Made by a program: the position numbers and the translations under genes. From positions 564 through 19,950 of the forward strand of contig DKWG01000049.1 of the NCBI GenBank assembly GCA_002491605.1: 19,387 bases of DNA, read 5' to 3'. Below, one piece after another: positions 6,811 to 13,450 of the stretch. The stretch comes from Ruminococcus sp. UBA7158. GTDB lineage: Bacteria > Bacillota > Clostridia > Oscillospirales > Ruminococcaceae. Positions within the stretch are counted from its first letter, which is position 1. The number at the start of each line of letters is the position of its first letter. A model generated the notes under the pieces. It had not been told where the DNA came from. It saw only the letters and a program-made list of their open reading frames with translations, and made no database searches.

Positions 6811-7308
6811 ATGGGCAACAAAATCACATCAATCCCCTTCAAAGGCACTCCCGAGCAGGAAGCCGAGCTTATGCAGTTCATCAATGAAATCAAGCATGAG
6901 AGAGGATGCTTGATGCCTGTTATGCAGAAGGCACAGGGCATTTACGGCTACCTTCCCATCGAGATTCAGTCTTTGATAGCGCGTGAGCTTGGCATCCCTA
7001 TGGAGAAGGTTTACGGCGTTGCAACATTCTACGCCCAGTTCACCCTCGTTCCCAAGGGCGAATACAACATTTCTGTATGCTTAGGAACCGCCTGCTACGT
7101 TAAAGGCTCGGGTGACATCTTTGAAAAGCTCAGTGAAAGACTCGGCATCAAAGAAGGCGGATGCACTCCCGACGGCAAGTTCTCACTCACTGCCTGTCGC
7201 TGCATCGGCGCTTGCGGTCTTGCTCCCGTTTTAACCGTTAACGAGGATGTTTACGGACGTCTTACTGTTGACGATGTCGACGGAATCTTGGCAAAATACG
7301 GCTTCTAA
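6811..7308 (+). CDS. hydC: Hydrogenase subunit HydC (NuoE-like [2Fe-2S] protein)
   Basis: HydC is the small NuoE-type electron-transfer subunit of NAD-linked multimeric [FeFe]-hydrogenases, docking to the HydB flavoprotein. The 165 residues have an N-terminal helical region (~15-75, GIYGYLPIEIQ, VYGVATFYAQF) and a C-terminal thioredoxin-like domain. The [2Fe-2S] ligands are visible as Cys90 and Cys95 (CLGTAC) and Cys131 and Cys135 (CIGAC). A near-perfect ribosome site TAAGGAGGT (6796-6804) precedes the ATG. It is the first gene of the operon, but seven genes separate it from hydB and hydA, whereas in many hydrogenase clusters hydC lies next to hydB. Confidence 0.93.
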   Translation: MGNKITSIPFKGTPEQEAELMQFINEIKHERGCLMPVMQKAQGIYGYLPIEIQSLIARELGIPMEKVYGVATFYAQFTLVPKGEYNISVCLGTACYVKGSGDIFEKLSERLGIKEGGCTPDGKFSLTACRCIGACGLAPVLTVNEDVYGRLTVDDVDGILAKYGF

Positions 7309-7341
7309 ACCCCTGATACTACTTTGGAAGGAAGCGCACCT

Positions 7342-7704
7342 ATGAAAATTATCACAATAAAAGAGCTGCTTAACGCTAATGTTATCTGCGGCGAAGAGCT
7401 ATTACAAACCCATGTTTATTCCGCCTGCGGAAGCGACATGATGAGCGATGTTTTGGCATATGTTAAAGACCAGGCAGTTTTGCTTACCGGGCTTGTGAAC
7501 TCCCAGGTAATAAGAACCGCCGAAATGATGGATATGCACTGCATAGTATTTGTGCGTTCAAAAACACCCAATGCTGAAATGATCAAGCTCGCAAACGACC
7601 ATGAGATAGTTATTCTGACTACCGACAAGCGTATGTATGAAGCCTGCGGAATACTTTACAGCAATGGTCTGAGAACAACCGAGGAAACAACCGAATCGGC
7701 ATGA
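7342..7704 (+). CDS. DRTGG-domain protein 1
   Basis: This is a 120-residue single-domain cytosolic protein of the DRTGG type: an alternating alpha/beta pattern (KIITIKELLNANVICGEE, VLLTGLVNSQVIRTAEMMD, EIVILTTDKRMYEACGILY). DRTGG domains are named from phosphotransacetylase-like and kinase-associated proteins and are thought to be regulatory or ligand-binding. The literal DRTGG string is absent, as is common. ATG 7342 is chosen because GGAAGGAAG (7326-7334) lies just upstream; the TTG at 7324 lacks a site. Its TGA overlaps the ATG of the next gene (ATGA), indicating translational coupling with the RsbW-like ATPase. A second copy of the domain occurs at 9487. Confidence 0.8.
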   Translation: MKIITIKELLNANVICGEELLQTHVYSACGSDMMSDVLAYVKDQAVLLTGLVNSQVIRTAEMMDMHCIVFVRSKTPNAEMIKLANDHEIVILTTDKRMYEACGILYSNGLRTTEETTESA

Positions 7705-8126
7705 GTGAGGCTCTGACTTTTCACTTTGACGTCGACGGAACTGATTTTACCTCTGCCGGTCAGGCTTCGGTGCAGGTAAAAAAGAATCTTCGGCAGCTTG
7801 GCATAGGTCCCGATATCATCAGAAGAGTATCAATCGCCATGTATGAAGGCGAAATCAACATGGTTATCCATGCGCACGGCGGAGAGGCCGACGTTACGGT
7901 AACCGAAAACGCCATAGTCATTGTTTTGACCGACCACGGTCCCGGAATAAAGGATATTTCTCAGGCGATGCAGGAGGGCTTTTCAACCGCCCCCGACAAC
8001 ATCCGTTCCTTGGGCTTCGGTGCAGGTATGGGGCTCCCCAATATGAAGCGATATACCGACGATATGTTTATTGAATCCGAGGTCGGAGTCGGAACAAAGG
8101 TTACTATGACGGTTAATCTCAGCTAA
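7701..8126 (+). CDS. Stand-alone RsbW/SpoIIAB-like GHKL ATPase
   Basis: This 141-residue protein has the fold of anti-sigma-factor serine kinases. The N box is EGEINMVIHAHG with Asn53, the G1 box DHGPGI has Asp78, and the G2 box is GFGAGMGLPNMK (105-116). The GTKVTMTVNLS end closes the Bergerat fold. There is no histidine dimerisation domain and no receiver. In Firmicutes such proteins phosphorylate STAS anti-anti-sigma factors, but no STAS or sigma-factor gene is in this window, so the partner may be the coupled DRTGG protein or something encoded elsewhere. The start overlaps the preceding stop (ATGA). A partner-switching role is inferred. Confidence 0.85.
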   Translation: MSEALTFHFDVDGTDFTSAGQASVQVKKNLRQLGIGPDIIRRVSIAMYEGEINMVIHAHGGEADVTVTENAIVIVLTDHGPGIKDISQAMQEGFSTAPDNIRSLGFGAGMGLPNMKRYTDDMFIESEVGVGTKVTMTVNLS

Positions 8127-8189
8127 AAGCGTTTATATTTAAGTTTTGCACAAGTTATCCCGAAAAAATCTGCCGTTTCGGAGAAGGGA

Positions 8190-9500
8190 ATGGAAGCTAA
8201 AGTGAATCAATATCAACATTCTGTTTATCTTGACGCCGAAAAGTGCAACGGCTGTACAACCTGCTTAAAGCATTGTCCGACTGAGGCAATACGCATTAAG
8301 GACAACCGTGCGGTAATAAATCAGGAAAGATGCATAGACTGCGGCGAATGTATTCGTGTGTGTCCACAAAAGGCTAAAAAGGCCGTATGCTCAAAGCTTG
8401 ACGCCATGGATAAATTCAAATGGAAGATAGCACTGCCCGCCCCCACTCTTTACGGACAGTTTGACAACTTAGACGACATCGACTACGTTTTGGACGGATT
8501 ACACAAAATCGGCTTCGACGACGTCTTTGAGGTTTCGGCTGCGGCTGAGCTTGTCTCGGCCTATACAAGACTTTATCTTAAAACCGAAGGGGTAAAAAAA
8601 CCGGCAATCAGCTCGGCGTGTCCTGTTGTTTTGCGCCTTATCGGGTTGAGATTTCCTTCTTTAAGCGACAATATAGTTCACATTCTGCCGCCTATGGAGG
8701 TTGCGGCAAGGCTTGCAAAGAAAAGAGCAAAGGACAAGCATCCCGAGCTTAAGGACGAGGATATAGGCGTATGCTTTATATCGCCGTGCCCTGCTAAAGC
8801 AAGCTATGTCAAAAACGGCTTCGCCGACTATAAAAGTGCAGTCGACGTTGTTGTATCTATAAGTGATTTATACTTTATGCTCATCAGCAAGATGAAGCAC
8901 AGCTCAACAGAAGCATTTATGTGCGAATCCGGCATGATAGGAATAGGCTGGGCGTCATCCGGCGGAGAGGCTACAGCTTTACTTAACGACAGCTATTTAG
9001 CGGCTGACGGAATTGACAATGTTATAAGGGTTTTGGACCAGATTGAAAACGGAAACATACCGCCTCTTGAGTTTATCGAGCTGAACGCATGTACGGGCGG
9101 CTGCGTCGGCGGCGTTTTAACAATGCAGAACCCCTTTATAGCAAAGGCAAGGCTTCAAACTTTGCGCAGATATCTGCCGGTTTCAAGAAATCAGCTTTCT
9201 AAGGATGAGCAAAATTATATCCCCGACAGCTATCTTTTCGATAAGCTTCCGGAATACCGACCCATGTCAAGGCTTTCCGACAACATGGCGCAGTCGCTGC
9301 GCATGATGGCGGACATTCAAAAGCTGCGAAAGGATCTCCCCGGAATCGACTGCGCATCCTGCGGCGCACCCAATTGCAGGGCGTTTGCAGAGGACGTTGT
9401 CACAGCGTCGGCGGATATGTCTTCGTGTGTGCATTTGTATAACAAATATCTCAAGGGTCTTTTAGATGAGCAGGGAGGCGTCAAGGATGACAGTAAATGA
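8190..9500 (+). CDS. Sensory-type [FeFe]-hydrogenase-like protein
   Basis: This 436-residue iron-sulfur protein probably senses H2 or redox state rather than producing H2. The N-terminus has two [4Fe-4S] sites (Cys19/22/25/29 and Cys48/51/54/58). The H-cluster domain (~75-330) keeps four cluster cysteines, Cys144, Cys200, Cys301 and Cys305, and Lys203. However, SSACP replaces TSCCP, so the proton-relay cysteine (Cys299 in C. pasteurianum CpI) is Ala143. MPC becomes SPC (Ser198), and the Met of the third motif is Asn299 (ELNACTGGC). The C-terminus (~375-420) is a further [4Fe-4S] domain with Cys388/391/396/413. No PAS domain is fused, which points to group D-like proteins rather than PAS-bearing HydS. 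Signalling genes flank it. GGAG at 8180-8183 sets the start, and its end overlaps the next gene by 14 bases. Confidence 0.88.
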   Translation: MEAKVNQYQHSVYLDAEKCNGCTTCLKHCPTEAIRIKDNRAVINQERCIDCGECIRVCPQKAKKAVCSKLDAMDKFKWKIALPAPTLYGQFDNLDDIDYVLDGLHKIGFDDVFEVSAAAELVSAYTRLYLKTEGVKKPAISSACPVVLRLIGLRFPSLSDNIVHILPPMEVAARLAKKRAKDKHPELKDEDIGVCFISPCPAKASYVKNGFADYKSAVDVVVSISDLYFMLISKMKHSSTEAFMCESGMIGIGWASSGGEATALLNDSYLAADGIDNVIRVLDQIENGNIPPLEFIELNACTGGCVGGVLTMQNPFIAKARLQTLRRYLPVSRNQLSKDEQNYIPDSYLFDKLPEYRPMSRLSDNMAQSLRMMADIQKLRKDLPGIDCASCGAPNCRAFAEDVVTASADMSSCVHLYNKYLKGLLDEQGGVKDDSK

Positions 9501-9813
9501 GCTTATCGCCGCCAAGGGCTATAAAGCTTTGGCTTTGCCGGAAGGTGAGCGGCAAATCAACGGAGTTTACATAGGCGATCTTCTCAGCTGGGTCATGGGA
9601 CGAGCAAAGGCTGACAACGCATGGATAACTATAATGTCCAACATAAATATCGTTGCGGTTGCGTCTCTTGCAGACACCGCCTGTATAATCTTAGCAGAGG
9701 GTGTAACCGTCCCTGAGGACGTTATTTCAACTGCCGAATCAAAGGGCGTCAACATACTGTCTACTCAAAGCGGAGCATATGAAACAGCCTGCGAGCTGTT
9801 CGGACTGCTATGA
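9487..9813 (+). CDS. DRTGG-domain protein 2
   Basis: This 108-residue single-domain protein has the same alpha/beta layout as the DRTGG protein at 7342 (MTVNELIAAKG; NINIVAVASLADTACIILAE; GVNILSTQSGAYETACELFG), though the two are clearly diverged. ATG 9487 is preferred over an upstream in-frame ATG at 9466 because GGGAGG (9473-9478) lies eight bases before it. The gene therefore begins inside the last codons of the hydrogenase-like sensor gene and ends overlapping the PHP gene (ATGA), so the three are translationally coupled. It may bind a small ligand or the sensor. No catalytic motif is seen. Confidence 0.8.
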   Translation: MTVNELIAAKGYKALALPEGERQINGVYIGDLLSWVMGRAKADNAWITIMSNINIVAVASLADTACIILAEGVTVPEDVISTAESKGVNILSTQSGAYETACELFGLL

Positions 9814-10538
9814 CAAAATACTACTACGATCTGCATATTCACTCCTGCCTGTCGCCCTGCGGCGACGACGATTCAACCCCAAACAATATCGCCGGAATGG
9901 GTGTTTTGAACGGATTGAATATTATGGCGCTGACAGATCACAATACCACTAAGAACTGTCCTGCATTTTTTGCGGCGGCAAAGCGAAACGGCATTATTCC
10001 GATTGCAGGAATGGAGCTGACAACCGCAGAGGATATCCATGTGGTATGCTTATTTGAAGAACTGAGCCAAGCCATGAGCTTCAACGAGCTTGTTGAGCAA
10101 AGACGTGTGCTTATCAAAAACCGCACCGAAATATTCGGAAATCAGATTATTTGCGACGATAACGATGAGGTTATCGGTCATGAGGATAACCTCCTACCAA
10201 ATGCAACGACGATTTCTATAGACGAATCGCTCGAACTGGTTGAGCAATTCGGCGGAATTGCATATCCGGCACACATCGACAGAGAAGCAAACGGAATTTT
10301 GGCGACATTGGGCTTTTTCCCTCTGGAACCGAAGTTCAAATGTGTTGAATTTCACAGTCCGGAAAAAGCTGACGAGCTTATAAAGCTTCACGGCATTCAG
10401 GACAAAAAAGTTATTGTCAGCTCAGATGCGCATTATCTTTGGGACATCAAGGAGCATAAAGAGTATTTTGAAATTGACGATGAGCCGTATTCAAGTGCAC
10501 TTGTAACAAAAAAGCTTTTTGAGTACTTGCGTACTTAA
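9810..10538 (+). CDS. PHP-domain metal-dependent hydrolase
   Basis: This 242-residue cytosolic protein has the polymerase-and-histidinol-phosphatase fold. Metal ligands are visible: His9 and His11 (DLHIHSCLSPCG), Asp43 and His44 (LTDHN), Glu69 (GMELTT), His77, His155 (YPAHIDR), and Asp206 and His208 (SSDAHY). Relatives are phosphoesterases acting on histidinol phosphate, nucleotides, 3',5'-bisphosphates or phosphotyrosine. The substrate cannot be decided here. Placed between a DRTGG protein and a GHKL ATPase, it could be the phosphatase arm of a regulatory loop, which is inference. The ATG overlaps the preceding TGA, and no terminator follows. Confidence 0.88.
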   Translation: MTKYYYDLHIHSCLSPCGDDDSTPNNIAGMGVLNGLNIMALTDHNTTKNCPAFFAAAKRNGIIPIAGMELTTAEDIHVVCLFEELSQAMSFNELVEQRRVLIKNRTEIFGNQIICDDNDEVIGHEDNLLPNATTISIDESLELVEQFGGIAYPAHIDREANGILATLGFFPLEPKFKCVEFHSPEKADELIKLHGIQDKKVIVSSDAHYLWDIKEHKEYFEIDDEPYSSALVTKKLFEYLRT

Positions 10539-10572
10539 ATTTAAGCGTTCGTGAAGGGGTGTAGCCGTACAA

Positions 10573-11139
10573 ATGAAAGAGCTTTCATTGAATATCTTAG
10601 ACATTGCCGAAAATTCAGCAAAGGCTAAAGCGTCTCTGACTGAAATATACATTGACGAGACGGGCAGCAGGCTGACCCTGACCATTAAAGACAATGGCTG
10701 CGGAATGAGTAAGGATACCCTTCAAACCGTCACAAATCCCTTTTACACCACCAGAACCACCCGCAAGGTCGGAATGGGTCTGCCGCTTCTAAAAATGGCG
10801 GCTGAAATGACAGGCGGAAGCATGAGCGTTGAATCGAAGTGGGAAAAGGACTTCCCTGACGACCACGGCACTGTAGTCACGGCGATATTTAACAAGGACC
10901 ACATTGATTTCACCCCGTTGGGGGATGTTACAGAGAGCATATGCACACTTATTCAGGGACACCCTGAGCTTGATTTTCACTTCAGGCACACCTCAGAAGG
11001 AAAGGTTTCAGCCGAGCTTCAAACAGCTGAGCTGCGCTTGATTTTAGAGGACGTCCCGCTTAACAGCTACGACGTTATTAACTGGATTCGCGATTACTTA
11101 AAGGAACAGTATTGCGAGTCTGAAAAGGACGCCGAATGA
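10573..11139 (+). CDS. Stand-alone GHKL ATPase (histidine-kinase-like, no DHp)
   Basis: Of 188 residues, the first ~110 are a HATPase_c domain: N box LDIAENSAKAKA with Glu13 and Asn14, G1 DNGCGM (Asp40), NPFYTTR, and G2 GMGLPLLK (67-74). The protein begins only about ten residues before the N box, so there is no room for a phospho-accepting His domain, and no membrane segment or sensor domain is present. Residues ~110-188 are a separate small alpha/beta region (FTPLGDVTESICTLIQGHP, DVINWIRDYLKEQY) that I do not recognise. The domain can bind ATP; whether it phosphorylates a protein is unknown. AAGGGG (10554-10559) is the probable ribosome site. It resembles ATP-binding proteins found beside clostridial hydrogenase genes. 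Confidence 0.85.
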   Translation: MKELSLNILDIAENSAKAKASLTEIYIDETGSRLTLTIKDNGCGMSKDTLQTVTNPFYTTRTTRKVGMGLPLLKMAAEMTGGSMSVESKWEKDFPDDHGTVVTAIFNKDHIDFTPLGDVTESICTLIQGHPELDFHFRHTSEGKVSAELQTAELRLILEDVPLNSYDVINWIRDYLKEQYCESEKDAE

Positions 11140-11185
11140 CGTCCTGACAAAACCATTAAATATATTCAGAAAGGAAGTTACGCAT

Positions 11186-11554
11186 ATGAAGTCATTAGCA
11201 GAATTGCAGGCTATTAAAGACAGGATGAAGGACAAGGTCATCTTGAGAGAAGGTTCATCCGACGTCAGAGTTGTTGTCGGCATGGCTACCTGCGGAATTG
11301 CCGCAGGTGCAAGGCCTGTTTTAAACACCTTTGTTGAAGAAGTGAACAAAGAGGGCTTGTCCGAAAAGGTAACTGTTTCTCAGACAGGCTGCATAGGTAT
11401 CTGCCAGTTCGAGCCTGTTGTTGAGATTTTTGAAGCAGGCAAGGAAAAGGTTACTTATGTTAAGATGGACGCTGAAAAGGCTAAGCGTGTTGTAAGCGAG
11501 CATCTTAAGGGCGGAAAGGTTGTTACAGAATACACCATCGCCAACAATGCATAA
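11186..11554 (+). CDS. Thioredoxin-like ferredoxin-domain protein of the hydrogenase cluster
   Basis: This 122-residue protein resembles the small [2Fe-2S] ferredoxin-like subunit found before hydB in many clusters (HndB/HydD type). It has a VGMATCGIAAGARPV motif and a TGCIGICQFEP motif. Only three cysteines are present (Cys36, Cys69, Cys73), one fewer than needed for an all-Cys [2Fe-2S] site. It may therefore bind a cluster with another ligand or serve only structurally. The N-terminal LAELQAIKDRMKDKV is a probable helix. AAGGAAG (11171-11177) precedes the ATG. The hydB gene follows after 55 bases. HydB has its own N-terminal version of the same fold with all four cysteines. Confidence 0.85.
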   Translation: MKSLAELQAIKDRMKDKVILREGSSDVRVVVGMATCGIAAGARPVLNTFVEEVNKEGLSEKVTVSQTGCIGICQFEPVVEIFEAGKEKVTYVKMDAEKAKRVVSEHLKGGKVVTEYTIANNA

Positions 11555-11609
11555 GCTTTACGCCAAAAGCTTTATGTTCTTTTAAAAACAAGAAAGGAAT
11601 GATACAATT

Positions 11610-13433
11610 ATGATTCGTGCACATGTACTTATTTGCGGCGGCACAGGTTGTACCTCCTCGGGCAGTAAAGCAATTCAGGCGGCGTTTACAGACGCTATCG
11701 CAAAGAACGGTCTTGAAGACGAGATAAAGCTTGTACAAACAGGCTGCTTCGGTCTTTGCGCATTAGGACCTGTTGTTATTGTTTACCCCGACGGCACATT
11801 CTACAGCCGTGTTACACCCGAGGATGTTGAGGAAATCGTTTCCGAGCATCTCTTAAAGGGAAGAGTTGTTGAGCGTTTGGCTTATACCGACACAGGCAAG
11901 GAAGTTGCCGAGGTTGCTGCTTCTGAAATATCACTCAGCGACACCGCCTTCTATAAGTCTCAGAACCGTGTTGTTTTGAGAAACTGCGGCGTTATCGACC
12001 CTGAAAACATTGAAGAATACATAGCTATGGACGGCTATCAGGCTTTGGGTAAGGTATTGACCGAAATGACTCCCGAAGAGGTTATCAAGGTTGTTACCGA
12101 TTCAGGCTTAAGAGGCAGAGGCGGCGGCGGATTCCCCACCGGAAGAAAGTGGAGTCTTTGCGCACCTAACAAGGCTCCTCAGAAGTATGTTGTCTGCAAC
12201 GCCGACGAAGGCGACCCGGGTGCATTCATGGACCGTTCCGTTTTGGAAGGCGACCCGCACTGCATCATCGAAGCTATGGCAATTGCAGGCTACGCTATCG
12301 GCGCAACTCAGGGCTATGTTTACGTCAGAGCTGAATATCCTATTGCAGTTAAGAGACTTCAGATTGCTATCGATCAGGCAAGAGAATACGGTCTTTTAGG
12401 CAAGGACATCTTTGGTTCAGGCTTTGATTTCGACCTTCACATCCGTTTGGGCGCAGGCGCATTCGTTTGCGGTGAGGAAACCGCTCTTATGACCTCTATC
12501 GAGGGCAACAGAGGCGAGCCAAGACCGAGACCTCCGTACCCGGCAGTTAAGGGTCTTTATGAGTCACCCACAGTTGAAAACAACGTTGAAACATTTGCAA
12601 ATATTCCTCAGATTATCTTAAGAGGCGCTGATTGGTTCGCTTCAATGGGCACTGAGAAGTCCAAGGGTACTAAGGTATTCGCTTTGGGCGGAAAAATTAA
12701 GCACACCGGACTTGTTGAAATCCCCATGGGAACAACCCTGCGTGAAATTATTGAGGACATCGGCGGCGGCATCCCCAACGGCAAGAAGTTCAAGGCTGCT
12801 CAGACAGGCGGACCTTCCGGCGGATGCATCCCTGCAAGCCTTATTGATACAGAAGTTGACTATGACAACCTCATTGCTATAGGCTGTATGATGGGTTCAG
12901 GCGGTATGATAGTTATGGACGAGGACAACTGTATGGTCGACATGGCTAAGTTCTTCCTCGAATTCACCGTTGACGAATCCTGCGGTAAGTGCACACCCTG
13001 CCGTGTCGGAACAAAGAGACTTCTTGAAATGCTCGACAAGATCACCAAGGGTCAGGGAACTCTTGAGGACTTGGATGAGCTTGAAAGACTTTGTTACTAC
13101 ATCAAGGAAAACTCCCTTTGCGGCTTGGGACAGACAGCTCCCAACCCCGTTTTGGCAACTCTTCGCTTCTTCAGAGACGAATATGTTGCTCACGTTGTTG
13201 ATAAGAAGTGCCCTGCAGGCGTCTGCAAGGATCTTCTCAAGTTTGAGATTGACAAGGACAAGTGCATAGGCTGCGGTATGTGCGCAAGACAGTGTCCTGC
13301 ATCTGCAATCTCGAAGACAGACTACATAGCTCCCGGCAAGAAGCTCCCCGCGCATGAAATTGATCCCAACAAGTGCGTTAAGTGCGGTGCCTGCATGAGC
13401 GTATGTAAGTTCAAAGCAATTTCAAAGAAATAA
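11610..13433 (+). CDS. hydB: NADH-binding flavoprotein subunit HydB (NuoF-like)
   Basis: HydB is the FMN and NAD(H)-binding subunit of the cytosolic HydABC hydrogenase and the likely site of electron bifurcation or confurcation. Domains in order over 607 residues: thioredoxin-like [2Fe-2S] (Cys9, Cys14, Cys46, Cys50); NuoF FMN/NADH domain with GRGGGGFPTG (169-178) and ADEGDPGAFMDRS; an SLBB region (~370-430); the NuoF [4Fe-4S] site Cys458/461/464 and Cys504; and a C-terminal ferredoxin with two [4Fe-4S] sites (Cys552/555/558/562 and Cys589/592/595/599). This full-length architecture matches bifurcating HydB proteins. AGAAAGGAA (11591-11599) precedes the ATG. hydA follows after 17 bases. Confidence 0.96.
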   Translation: MIRAHVLICGGTGCTSSGSKAIQAAFTDAIAKNGLEDEIKLVQTGCFGLCALGPVVIVYPDGTFYSRVTPEDVEEIVSEHLLKGRVVERLAYTDTGKEVAEVAASEISLSDTAFYKSQNRVVLRNCGVIDPENIEEYIAMDGYQALGKVLTEMTPEEVIKVVTDSGLRGRGGGGFPTGRKWSLCAPNKAPQKYVVCNADEGDPGAFMDRSVLEGDPHCIIEAMAIAGYAIGATQGYVYVRAEYPIAVKRLQIAIDQAREYGLLGKDIFGSGFDFDLHIRLGAGAFVCGEETALMTSIEGNRGEPRPRPPYPAVKGLYESPTVENNVETFANIPQIILRGADWFASMGTEKSKGTKVFALGGKIKHTGLVEIPMGTTLREIIEDIGGGIPNGKKFKAAQTGGPSGGCIPASLIDTEVDYDNLIAIGCMMGSGGMIVMDEDNCMVDMAKFFLEFTVDESCGKCTPCRVGTKRLLEMLDKITKGQGTLEDLDELERLCYYIKENSLCGLGQTAPNPVLATLRFFRDEYVAHVVDKKCPAGVCKDLLKFEIDKDKCIGCGMCARQCPASAISKTDYIAPGKKLPAHEIDPNKCVKCGACMSVCKFKAISKK

Positions 13434-13450
13434 GAAGGAGGTAACGGACA

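Noticed and set aside
8160..8183. CCGAAA/TTTCGG stem touching the ribosome site of the sensor gene
   Set aside because: Only six base pairs with a ten-base loop; too weak and common to claim translational control.
12897..13355. 152-codon minus-strand open frame inside hydB
   Set aside because: It lies wholly antisense to the conserved iron-sulfur region of hydB, has no ribosome site and encodes no recognisable protein.
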